Below, in pieces: positions 1 to 5,045 of a DNA stretch of 5,045 nucleotides. Position 1 is the first letter of the stretch. Every line of letters begins with the position of its first letter. The DNA is from Burkholderiaceae bacterium (lineage in GTDB: Bacteria > Pseudomonadota > Gammaproteobacteria > Burkholderiales > Burkholderiaceae_D): the NCBI GenBank assembly GCA_031261905.1, contig JAISIS010000171.1, positions 1 to 5,045 on the forward strand, written 5' to 3'. The notes beneath the pieces were generated by a model that was given only the letters and a program-made list of their open reading frames with translations, ran no database searches and was not told the DNA's origin. Position numbers and translations under genes: made by a program.

Positions 1-10
1 AGCATTGAGC

Positions 11-307
11 ATGGGCAGACCGGATAGCATTTACTGGTCGGATCATGCTGATGAAGATGTTTTTCGTCTGATTGAGTTCCGCTTTCGTCAAACGGGAAAT
101 TATGTTCACGCCTCAGGCCTTGTCAACGAATTAATTGATGATATTCAGCTAACGCTGCTGGGTAATCCGCGCATTGGCAGACGAATGGATGAGCACCAGC
201 CGGATGAAGTCAGGAGGTTGCTGGTATACCAGTATGAAATCCGCTACCAGATTATTGATGCCGAAATTTATATCCTGAGGGTGTTTCATACCCTGGAAGA
301 TCGGTAG
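11..307 (+). CDS. ParE/RelE-superfamily toxin of a type II toxin-antitoxin module
   Basis: A 98-residue protein of typical ParE/RelE length. Visible family features are the N-terminal IYWSDHADED (residues 7-16), which fits the usual beta-strand followed by an A-x-x-D helix; a long amphipathic helical region (about 14-50); the NPRIGRR turn (52-58); and a C-terminal half of alternating strands, VRRLLVYQYEIRY (67-79) then IYILRVFHTLEDR (86-98), matching the ParE pattern 'R-x-L-x-V-x-x-Y-x-I-x-Y ... I-L-R-V-x-H'. ParE members poison DNA gyrase and RelE members cleave mRNA on the ribosome; the sequence alone does not settle which applies. ATG at 11 is preferred over in-frame TTG at 5, but too little upstream sequence is present to judge a ribosome binding site. 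Upstream reading frames end at TGA 6-8 and TAG 25-27. Either could be the stop of an antitoxin gene abutting or overlapping this one. The gene is AT-richer than its neighbours and faces nudB, suggesting acquisition. Family assignment is fairly sure; target is unknown. Confidence 0.82.
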   Translation: MGRPDSIYWSDHADEDVFRLIEFRFRQTGNYVHASGLVNELIDDIQLTLLGNPRIGRRMDEHQPDEVRRLLVYQYEIRYQIIDAEIYILRVFHTLEDR

Positions 308-323
308 GAAAGGGCGAAATCCT

Positions 324-344
324 GGCAAAAAACGGTTTTTTGCT
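324..344. terminator. A/T-rich palindrome between convergent genes, possible bidirectional terminator
   Basis: Between the toxin stop (307) and the nudB stop (357) lies GCAAAAAA (325-332), a three-base CGG turn, then TTTTTTGC (336-343): a perfect 8-bp stem, with a G-T pair possible at 324/344. Read from either strand it gives a hairpin whose 3' arm is a run of T, as expected for a two-way terminator in a convergent gap. The stem has only two G-C pairs, so it would be a weak terminator. Function is inferred from position and symmetry. Confidence 0.45.
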
Positions 345-356
345 TTACCTGCAACC

Positions 357-854
357 CTATACAGCCCGCACCCGCTCAGGCAACTGGAGGATGGCGGCGG
401 CGTTGGAGGTGGAGAAGCAGCGGGTGGCGGCTTCCTGGTAGGGGAGCCAGATGTGGCGGAGATGTTCGCGTGGTTCCAGGCGTACCGGGATGTCTCCCGG
501 CACGCGCAGGGCAAAAACATGTTCGGTATTCATTGTCACGCCGGGCGCGTAGCGGTAACGCCAGGCCGGGTAAATCTCGTAACGGTTGGTCATCCGCCAG
601 TCATGCAGATGATCCACCGATACCTCATTTCCGGAGTTGGCTTGCCCGTCATCAGGCGGGATGACCCTGATTCCGGTTTCCTCACCCACTTCCCGGATGG
701 CGGTTTCAAGCAGGCTTTCTTCAGGTGATGCCCTGGAACCTGTCACGGATTGCCAGAATCCGGGATTGCCAGCGCGTTCCATCAAAAGGACATCCAGCGC
801 ATCGCTGTAAATTACCACCAGGACGGATTCGGGAATCTTGTAAGGTTTCACCAT
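357..854 (-). CDS. nudB: Dihydroneopterin triphosphate diphosphatase (Nudix hydrolase NudB)
   Basis: A 165-residue Nudix hydrolase predicted to remove pyrophosphate from 7,8-dihydroneopterin triphosphate, an early step of folate synthesis, in the cytoplasm. The start MVKPYKIPESVLVVIY resembles E. coli NudB. FWQSVTGS (33-40) precedes the Nudix box (39-62), which ends in REVGEETGI with the metal-binding glutamates. RYRYAPGVTMNTEHVF (99-114) is the NudB-specific block after the box. Two oddities: the spacing from the first Gly to the first Glu of the box is six residues instead of the usual five, and about a dozen extra polar residues (roughly 66-81) sit between the box and HDWRMTNRYEIYP. The frame is open up to an ATG at 950, but that start would overlap aspS by 65 bases and adds residues absent from the family. 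ATG 854 (seven bases after AGGG) or ATG 857 fits better. It lies 31 bases after aspS, an arrangement conserved in many proteobacteria, so co-transcription with aspS is likely. Confidence 0.88.
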   Translation of the reverse strand: MVKPYKIPESVLVVIYSDALDVLLMERAGNPGFWQSVTGSRASPEESLLETAIREVGEETGIRVIPPDDGQANSGNEVSVDHLHDWRMTNRYEIYPAWRYRYAPGVTMNTEHVFALRVPGDIPVRLEPREHLRHIWLPYQEAATRCFSTSNAAAILQLPERVRAV

Positions 855-861
855 CATGCCG

Positions 862-865
862 CCCT
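862..865 (-). promoter_or_regulatory. Ribosome binding site of nudB
   Basis: On the minus strand AGGG precedes two adjacent ATG codons. The gap is four bases to ATG 857 and seven to ATG 854, so the inner ATG is the better spaced start. It lies in the short gap after the aspS stop and argues against the longer reading from 950. Confidence 0.5.
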
Positions 866-885
866 GTGGTTTTTCCTGACCTGGC

Positions 886-2703
886 TCAGGCAGTTTTCGG
901 CTGCTCTGTTTTGCGCAGACGGATATGAAGCTCCTGAAGCTGGCGCTCACTAACCGGCGAAGGCGCTTGCGTCAGCAAATCCTGCGCCCGCTGGGTTTTC
1001 GGGAACGCAATCACATCGCGGATGGATTCGGAACCCGTCATAAGCGTGACGATGCGATCCAGCCCGAATGCCAGCCCGCCATGCGGCGGCGCGCCATATT
1101 GCAGAGCATCCAGCAAAAAGCCGAATTTTTCGCGTGCTTCCTCTTCGTCAATTTTGAGCGCCCCGAATACCTTGGTCTGGATATCCTGGCGGTGAATACG
1201 GACAGAGCCGCCCCCAAGCTCCCAGCCATTGAGCACCATGTCATAAGCTTTGGCCAGGCAGCGTCCCGGATCGGTTTCCAGCAAGTCTTCATGACCGTCC
1301 ATGGGCGAGGTGAAGGGATGGTGCATGGCGCTCCAGCGTCCGGCATCCTCGTCATATTCAAACATGGGGAAATCCACCACCCACAGCGGTTTCCAGCCTT
1401 CTTCAAGGAGACCGTTGTTTTTACCGAAGTCGGAATGTCCGATCCTGGTGCGCAGCGCGCCCATCGCATCATTCACAATACGCGCGTTGTCCGCGCCAAA
1501 GAAAATCAGGTCGCCATTTTGCGCGCCGGTGCGTTCCAGTATCTGCGTCAGGACTTCGTCACTCAGGTTTTTAACGATGGGCGATTGCAGGCCCGCCGCG
1601 CCTTCTTCCTTTTTGTTCACGCGGATATAGGCCAGCCCTTTTGCGCCATAAATGGCGACAAACCGGGTATAGGCATCAATTTCCGAACGCGGCATACCGG
1701 AGCCTTCTTTTGCGCCACCCGGCACCAGGAGAGCGGCGACCCGCCCGCCCTGCATATTGGCGGCGGTGCTGAATACCTTGAAGGCCACATTCTTCATCAC
1801 GTCCGTCAGTTCGGTCAGCTCCAGTTTGACCCGCAGATCGGGCTTGTCCGAACCATAGCGGGACATGGCTTCCGCGTGTTTCATGACAGGGAAAGGCGAA
1901 GGCAGTTCCACATCAATAACACTTTTGAAAACACCGCGCAGCATCTGCTCAAACAGGTCACGGATTTCCTGCTCGTTCATGAAAGAGGTTTCACAGTCAA
2001 TCTGCGTAAATTCGGGCTGGCGGTCGGCGCGCAGGTCTTCATCCCGGAAGCATTTGGTAATCTGGTAGTAGCGGTCAAACCCGGCCACCATCAGCAATTG
2101 CTTGAAAAGCTGGGGCGATTGCGGCAAGGCGTAAAATTCGCCCGCGTTCACGCGGGAAGGCACCAGATAATCGCGCGCGCCTTCCGGGGTGGAGCGGGTC
2201 AGCATCGGCGTTTCAATATCAATAAAGCCATTACCGTCCAGGAAGCGGCGAACAGCCATCGTCACCTGGTAACGCAGGCGCATATTTTGCTGCATGGCCG
2301 GACGGCGCAAATCCAGCACGCGATGCGTCAGGCGGGTGGTTTCGGAAAGATGGTCGTCATCCAGCATGAAAGGCGGCGTGACCGAAGTATTGAGTATCTC
2401 CAGATCTTCGCAGAATACTTCCACCTTGCCGGATGTCAGGGCGGGGTTTATCGTTCCCGCAGGGCGCTCGCGCACCTGGCCGGTAACGCGTATGCAGTAC
2501 TCGTTGCGGATGGATTCCGCCCGGGCGAACACTTTTGGTCTGTCCGGGTCGCAAACCACCTGCACCAGACCTTCACGGTCGCGCAGGTCAATAAAAATAA
2601 TTCCGCCATGATCCCGTCTCCGGTGTACCCAGCCGCACAGGCTGACCGTCTGACCCATCAAAGCCTCTGTCGTGAGGCCGCAGTAGTTCGTTCGCATCGA
2701 CAT
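886..2703 (-). CDS. aspS: Aspartyl-tRNA synthetase, bacterial type, predicted non-discriminating (Asp/Asn)
   Basis: A complete 605-residue class IIb synthetase that charges tRNA with aspartate; bacterial-type AspRS is usually about 590-600 residues. The N-terminal OB-fold anticodon-binding domain (about 1-110) holds [11 protein letters not shown]. The catalytic core follows: motif 1 region [15 protein letters not shown] with [12 protein letters not shown] (154-182), the [13 protein letters not shown] substrate loop (193-205), motif 2 [18 protein letters not shown] (219-236), the bacterial GAD insertion domain (about 290-430), and motif 3 GLAFGLDR (543-550, with the ATP-binding Arg). His32 and Gly83 (numbered from the first Met) stand where E. 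coli AspRS has Leu and Lys. In Pseudomonas aeruginosa AspRS the same His and Gly are linked to charging both tRNA-Asp and tRNA-Asn, so a non-discriminating enzyme is inferred. The start is MSM at 2703, nine bases after AGG, rather than the Met two codons on. It is 80 bases downstream of the zinc-ribbon gene and 31 bases upstream of nudB. Confidence 0.98.
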   Translation of the reverse strand: MSMRTNYCGLTTEALMGQTVSLCGWVHRRRDHGGIIFIDLRDREGLVQVVCDPDRPKVFARAESIRNEYCIRVTGQVRERPAGTINPALTSGKVEVFCEDLEILNTSVTPPFMLDDDHLSETTRLTHRVLDLRRPAMQQNMRLRYQVTMAVRRFLDGNGFIDIETPMLTRSTPEGARDYLVPSRVNAGEFYALPQSPQLFKQLLMVAGFDRYYQITKCFRDEDLRADRQPEFTQIDCETSFMNEQEIRDLFEQMLRGVFKSVIDVELPSPFPVMKHAEAMSRYGSDKPDLRVKLELTELTDVMKNVAFKVFSTAANMQGGRVAALLVPGGAKEGSGMPRSEIDAYTRFVAIYGAKGLAYIRVNKKEEGAAGLQSPIVKNLSDEVLTQILERTGAQNGDLIFFGADNARIVNDAMGALRTRIGHSDFGKNNGLLEEGWKPLWVVDFPMFEYDEDAGRWSAMHHPFTSPMDGHEDLLETDPGRCLAKAYDMVLNGWELGGGSVRIHRQDIQTKVFGALKIDEEEAREKFGFLLDALQYGAPPHGGLAFGLDRIVTLMTGSESIRDVIAFPKTQRAQDLLTQAPSPVSERQLQELHIRLRKTEQPKTA

Positions 2704-2712
2704 GTTGTTTTG

Positions 2713-2715
2713 CCT
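2713..2715 (-). promoter_or_regulatory. Weak ribosome binding site of aspS
   Basis: Minus-strand AGG lies nine bases before ATG 2703 and 15 before ATG 2697, so it favours the first Met (MSMRTNYCG). The core is only three bases long and flanked by A-rich sequence. I find no convincing sigma-70 promoter in the 80-base gap between the zinc-ribbon gene and aspS, which fits read-through from upstream. Confidence 0.4.
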
Positions 2716-2783
2716 ATTGTTTATCGATTGTTAAATTGGGTTGCGGGGCATCGCCACGCGGCAAGGGATTGCAGGTTTCCAGC

Positions 2784-3005
2784 TTAACCGCAGGGGCCGT
2801 TATGTCCCATCGGGCAAGCCATGCAGGGCGATGGCGCGCCAGATGATACGTCTGCCGAGCCGGTGCTGATGCCTGCGGCCGTCAGTTGTTTTTTGAAACT
2901 CTCCTTGTTGCAGGACGGGCATTGCGTCAGCGGCGCATCCGAGAGCTTTTGCAGCACATCCTTTTGATGGTCGCACGCTTCGCAGCGATAAGTGTAAATA
3001 GGCAT
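2784..3005 (-). CDS. FmdB/CxxC_CxxC_SSSS-type small zinc-ribbon protein
   Basis: A 73-residue protein starting MPIYTYRCEACDH, the hallmark of the FmdB-type zinc-ribbon family (often annotated as putative regulatory protein). Cys8-x2-Cys11 and Cys29-x2-Cys32 form the presumed zinc site, with the family's typical QKLSDAPLTQCPSC between and KKQLTAAGI after. The molecular role of the family is not established, and the 'regulatory' label rests on weak history. The usual C-terminal part is replaced by a Ser/Gly linker and a second cluster, Cys61-x2-Cys64-x3-His68-x3-Cys72, which could bind a second metal. The start is firm: a good Shine-Dalgarno sequence sits just upstream. It is the gene immediately before aspS, as commonly seen in betaproteobacteria. 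In many of those genomes a DUF502 membrane-protein gene lies between the two; here there is none. Confidence 0.88.
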   Translation of the reverse strand: MPIYTYRCEACDHQKDVLQKLSDAPLTQCPSCNKESFKKQLTAAGISTGSADVSSGAPSPCMACPMGHNGPCG

Positions 3006-3011
3006 ATGGTT

Positions 3012-3016
3012 ACTCC
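3012..3016 (-). promoter_or_regulatory. Strong ribosome binding site of the zinc-ribbon gene
   Basis: Minus-strand GGAGT lies seven bases before ATG 3005. It is the clearest Shine-Dalgarno sequence in the window and fixes the start of the zinc-ribbon gene. Confidence 0.7.
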
Positions 3017-3128
3017 AATGAATCGCTCCGCCATAAAAAGCGGGGTCTCAAAAACCGGAATGAAATGTGTCAGGCCCCTCAAATACGGGGTACAGATTCT
3101 CCCGGAAGAAATCCATCCAAAGTTTTTT

Positions 3129-3134
3129 ATTATA
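3129..3134 (-). promoter_or_regulatory. Candidate -10 box upstream of the zinc-ribbon gene
   Basis: A perfect TATAAT stands on the minus strand between the symporter stop and the zinc-ribbon gene, in A/T-rich surroundings. The hexamer 17 bases upstream is TATAAA, only 3 of 6 matches to TTGACA, and no extended -10 TG is present. If used, it would give a leader of about 115 bases and could drive fmdB-aspS-nudB independently of the symporter. Judged from the -10 alone, so weak. Confidence 0.3.
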
Positions 3135-3140
3135 AAGTGT

Positions 3141-3179
3141 TTCCGGGCATATTTATACGGTTACGCCGTCTGCCCGGAA
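3141..3179 (-). terminator. Stem-loop spanning the symporter stop codon
   Basis: TTCCGGGCA (3141-3149) and TGCCCGGAA (3171-3179) are perfect 9-base inverted repeats with a 21-base loop. The loop contains the TAA stop of the symporter (3161-3163) and a smaller nested stem, ACGG/CCGT (3157-3160 with 3166-3169). In the minus-strand transcript the stem is G+C-rich and followed by ACACTTTATAAT rather than a clean U run. It is therefore not a textbook intrinsic terminator; an mRNA 3'-end stabiliser or weak terminator is as likely. The structure itself is plainly visible. Confidence 0.5.
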
Positions 3180-4600
3180 TCCGTTATCTTGTCCTGAGCA
3201 GGGCGGTAAAGGAGAGATCCGGCCACCATGCCGATGAGTGCCATGCCAAGCCCCAGGAGTTGCGGCGGGATCAATCCTTCCGGGTTGAGAAGTTCCATGC
3301 CGATCCAGGTGATCAGGCCCAGTATCATGGAAGTCAGTGCGCCGCGGCTGTTGGCGCGCTTCCAGTAAAAACCGAAAATCAGCGGCACGAATGCCGCAAC
3401 CAGCGTAACCTTGTAGGCGTTTTCAACCATCTGGAAAATATTGGAATCCGTACTCATGGCGAAACCGGTTACAACGGCGGCAAACACGAGTACCACCACG
3501 CGCATGGTGAAAAGCGATTGCCTGTCGCTCATGCCCGGCAGCATTTCCTTGATCACGTTTTCGGAAAAAGTCACCGAGGGCGCAAGCAGGGTTGCGCTGG
3601 CACAGCTCTTGATTGCGGAAAGCAGCGCGCCGAAAAACATGATCTGCGCAAACACCGGCATCTTCGCCATAATCATGGTCGGCAGAATCAGTTGCGCGTC
3701 TTTCCCGATAAGTTCATCCACCATGGCGGGATCAATCAGGGTGGCGGAATAACACAGGAACATGGGAACCAGCGCAAACAGCACATACAGCCCGCCGCCC
3801 AGGATGGAAGCGTTGCGCGCGATCTTTTCGGAGCGGGAAGATGCAATCCGCTGAAAGACGTCCTGCTGCGGCATGGAGCCAAACATCAGGGTAAACCAGG
3901 CGGCGAGAAACCACAGAATATCCCGCAACTCCGCCTTGGGCAGTATATTGAGCTTGCCTGCCGCAGCGGCGTGGCTGATGATGACATGCGCGCCCCCGAC
4001 CATGCCGGATACTTCCCAGCTTATGTACAGGATGCCGATAACGATAATTATCATTTGCAGGAAGTCCGTTATCGCTACAGACCACATCCCGCCCATGAGC
4101 GTATAAATCAATACGCTGGCCGCGCCGATAATCATGCCTGCATTCATGGAAATCGCGCCGCCGGACACCACATTGAACACCAGCCCAAGCGCCTTGATCT
4201 GGGCGGCGACCCAGCCGAGATAGGAAACCACGATGCACAGCGTCACCAGGATTTCCACCGCGCGGCCAAAGCGGTTGCGGTAATAATCGCTGATAGTCAT
4301 CAGGTTCATCCGGTACAGGCGTTTGGCGAACAGGATGCCCACCAGCATCAGGCACATGCCGGAACCGAATGGATCCGCGATGACGCCGCGAAACCCTTCC
4401 TCAACAAAGGTGGCGGGGATGCCCAGAACCGCTTCCGAGCCGAACCAGGTAGCAAAAACCGTGGCGGTGACGACCGACATGGGCAGTGATCTGCCCGCTA
4501 CCGCAAAATCATTGGAGTTTCTTACATAACGCGCGGCATAGATACCGATGCCAACAGAGATGACCCAGTACAGGATGACAAACCAGATAAGCGTGTTCAT
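3161..4600 (-). CDS. Sodium:solute symporter family (SSS/PutP-like) membrane transporter
   Basis: A complete 479-residue, very hydrophobic inner-membrane protein of the SSS family (LeuT fold, normally 13 membrane segments). Visible hydrophobic segments include about 5-24, 42-62, 75-92, 114-138, 153-172, 177-196, 228-242, 267-287, 318-340, 365-383, 397-412, 422-436 and 446-465. The family signature DFAVAGRSLP (31-40) follows the first segment. GGMWSVAITDFLQM (170-183) is the conserved segment that in SSS proteins reads close to 'G-x-W-x-V-x-x-T-D-x-x-Q'. GALLSAIKSCASATLLAPS (324-342) corresponds to the Na+-site helix where PutP has a Ser-Thr pair. The substrate cannot be read from sequence; proline, pantothenate, acetate and other organic solutes are all carried by relatives. 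ATG 4600 has no clear Shine-Dalgarno sequence but gives the standard N-terminus MNTLIWFVILYW. It is flanked on both sides by gaps of over 130 bases and has its own likely promoter, so it may be a separate unit lying between ubiB and the zinc-ribbon gene. Confidence 0.93.
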   Translation of the reverse strand: MNTLIWFVILYWVISVGIGIYAARYVRNSNDFAVAGRSLPMSVVTATVFATWFGSEAVLGIPATFVEEGFRGVIADPFGSGMCLMLVGILFAKRLYRMNLMTISDYYRNRFGRAVEILVTLCIVVSYLGWVAAQIKALGLVFNVVSGGAISMNAGMIIGAASVLIYTLMGGMWSVAITDFLQMIIIVIGILYISWEVSGMVGGAHVIISHAAAAGKLNILPKAELRDILWFLAAWFTLMFGSMPQQDVFQRIASSRSEKIARNASILGGGLYVLFALVPMFLCYSATLIDPAMVDELIGKDAQLILPTMIMAKMPVFAQIMFFGALLSAIKSCASATLLAPSVTFSENVIKEMLPGMSDRQSLFTMRVVVLVFAAVVTGFAMSTDSNIFQMVENAYKVTLVAAFVPLIFGFYWKRANSRGALTSMILGLITWIGMELLNPEGLIPPQLLGLGMALIGMVAGSLLYRPAQDKITDSGQTA

Positions 4601-4645
4601 GCCGACGAAAAAACAATTTGAAATCCAGAATTAAAAAGATTCGCA

Positions 4646-4676
4646 ATTATATGCGCTTTTTTGCGGCTGTTCCCAA
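4646..4676 (-). promoter_or_regulatory. Likely sigma-70 promoter of the symporter gene
   Basis: On the minus strand there is a perfect -10 TATAAT (4651-4646) about 45 bases before the symporter start. The best -35 match is TTGGGA (4676-4671), 4 of 6 to consensus, but with a long 19-base spacer. Expected leader is about 38 bases. CGCA and TGCG arms lie exactly on either side of the -10 box (4642-4645 and 4652-4655), a small dyad that might matter for regulation or be chance. The rest of the 131-base gap after ubiB shows no clear terminator. Confidence 0.42.
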
Positions 4677-4731
4677 TAATTCCAAAAAGAAAATCAGGTT
4701 TGTGTTTTCAAAGGGTTAGCTGCATGTTCGC

Positions 4732-5045
4732 TCAAAAGAAAAAGTGTTGCCAGACTTCCGGAAAACGGAAGAAAAAAAGACCCGCCACGAGGCCGCAGGC
4801 GAAATAAATAAGGCCGTGAAGCAGGCGTTTTGTCCGCTTTTGCTCATCAATCAGCTGCCTGAGCAAAAGGTCTTTTTCCGTATCCGGCTCGGCAATCCGG
4901 ATCAGCGCCTGCTGAAACAGGCGGGGCAACTGCGGGAAAATATGTCCGTAGCGCACAGCTTCCTTGCTGAATTCGCGCATCATGCCTTTTAAGCCGATTT
5001 GCTCTTTCATCCATTCCTCCAGGATGGGCTTGGCCGTTTTCCACA
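4732..5045 (-). CDS. ubiB: UbiB ubiquinone biosynthesis protein kinase-like ATPase, C-terminal fragment (cut by window edge)
   Basis: The last 103 codons of a gene that enters from the right edge. The frame is open to the edge and reads WKTAKPILEEWMKEQIGLKG, which matches the conserved UbiB segment after the kinase-like domain, followed by FPQLPRLFQQAL (36-47 of the fragment) and a basic EQKRTKRLL before a hydrophobic stretch (about 74-92) and a short aromatic tail ending HFFF. UbiB is an atypical kinase/ATPase of the ABC1/ADCK family. It acts at the inner membrane and is needed for ubiquinone synthesis, and its C-terminus normally carries membrane helices, as seen here. ATG 5010 is not the real start: family sequence continues upstream of it in frame. 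The catalytic domain lies outside the window, so its motifs cannot be checked. The gap to the symporter is 131 bases. Confidence 0.85.
   Translation of the reverse strand, partial: WKTAKPILEEWMKEQIGLKGMMREFSKEAVRYGHIFPQLPRLFQQALIRIAEPDTEKDLLLRQLIDEQKRTKRLLHGLIYFACGLVAGLFFFRFPEVWQHFFF

Noticed and set aside
149..520. Minus-strand Pro/Ser-rich frame of 123 codons across nudB and the toxin gene
   Set aside because: The proline run comes from reading the GC-rich nudB end out of frame, and it overlaps two well-supported genes.
855..950. Longer N-terminus for nudB starting at ATG 950
   Set aside because: It would overlap aspS by 65 bases, and its 31 to 32 extra residues have no match to the NudB start. 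A ribosome binding site sits just before ATG 857/854.
925..2787. Plus-strand open frame of 620 codons antisense to aspS
   Set aside because: It mirrors aspS almost end to end, contains no recognisable domain, and is rich in His, Arg and Gln as expected from reading a conserved gene backwards. aspS on the other strand is certain.
3075..3090. CCCC/GGGG hairpin in the leader of the zinc-ribbon gene
   Set aside because: Only four base pairs with an eight-base loop and no U run; too small to call a regulatory structure.
3732..4355. Minus-strand frame of 207 codons inside the symporter
   Set aside because: It is an out-of-frame reading of the symporter with no family resemblance.
3065..4489. Plus-strand open frame of 474 codons antisense to the symporter
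   Set aside because: It gives a His/Gln/Arg-rich, low-information product with no membrane segments or domain. The minus-strand symporter is clearly the real gene.
5008..5010. ATG 5010 as the start of a 92-residue membrane protein
   Set aside because: In-frame sequence upstream (WKTAKPILEEW) is conserved UbiB sequence and the frame is open to the edge, so this is an internal Met.
1..5045. CRISPR arrays, tRNA or rRNA genes, insertion sequences, long direct repeats
   Set aside because: Looked for by eye on both strands; no regularly spaced repeats, transposase motifs or RNA-gene signatures were found.

Overview
The window reads as part of a proteobacterial chromosome, most likely a betaproteobacterium. 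The AspRS N-terminus, the NudB and the Na+/solute symporter look, from memory, like proteins of Nitrosomonadales-type bacteria. No database search was possible, so genus and order are not claimed. Housekeeping genes fill nearly the whole window. I see no CRISPR array, tRNA, rRNA or insertion sequence, and no gene-free stretch longer than about 160 bases.

Layout from right to left, which is the direction of transcription of five of the six genes (minus strand): the last 103 codons of ubiB (4732-5045, running off the right edge); a 131-base gap with a good -10 box; a complete sodium:solute symporter (3161-4600); a 155-base gap with a stem-loop, a second -10-like box and a strong ribosome binding site; an FmdB-type zinc-ribbon gene (2784-3005); aspS (886-2703); and nudB (357-854). 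The left end holds one plus-strand gene, a ParE/RelE-type toxin (11-307). It converges on nudB, and a small A/T palindrome between them may act as a two-way terminator.

The genes form a cell-maintenance cluster rather than one pathway: ubiquinone synthesis (UbiB), solute uptake, a small zinc-ribbon protein, aspartyl-tRNA synthesis and folate-precursor dephosphorylation (NudB). aspS-nudB adjacency is widely conserved, and the two are probably co-transcribed (31 bases apart). The toxin is clearly AT-richer than the rest (about 46% G+C by hand count, against roughly 52-58% in sampled aspS lines). It looks like an acquired toxin-antitoxin module whose antitoxin lies just beyond the left edge.

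Nothing here is convincingly a new system. The points most worth a second look are the residues predicting a non-discriminating AspRS (which implies tRNA-dependent Asn synthesis in this organism), a lysine next to the presumed Na+ site of the symporter, a Nudix box with one extra residue, and three complementary copies of a 7-mer around the symporter stop.
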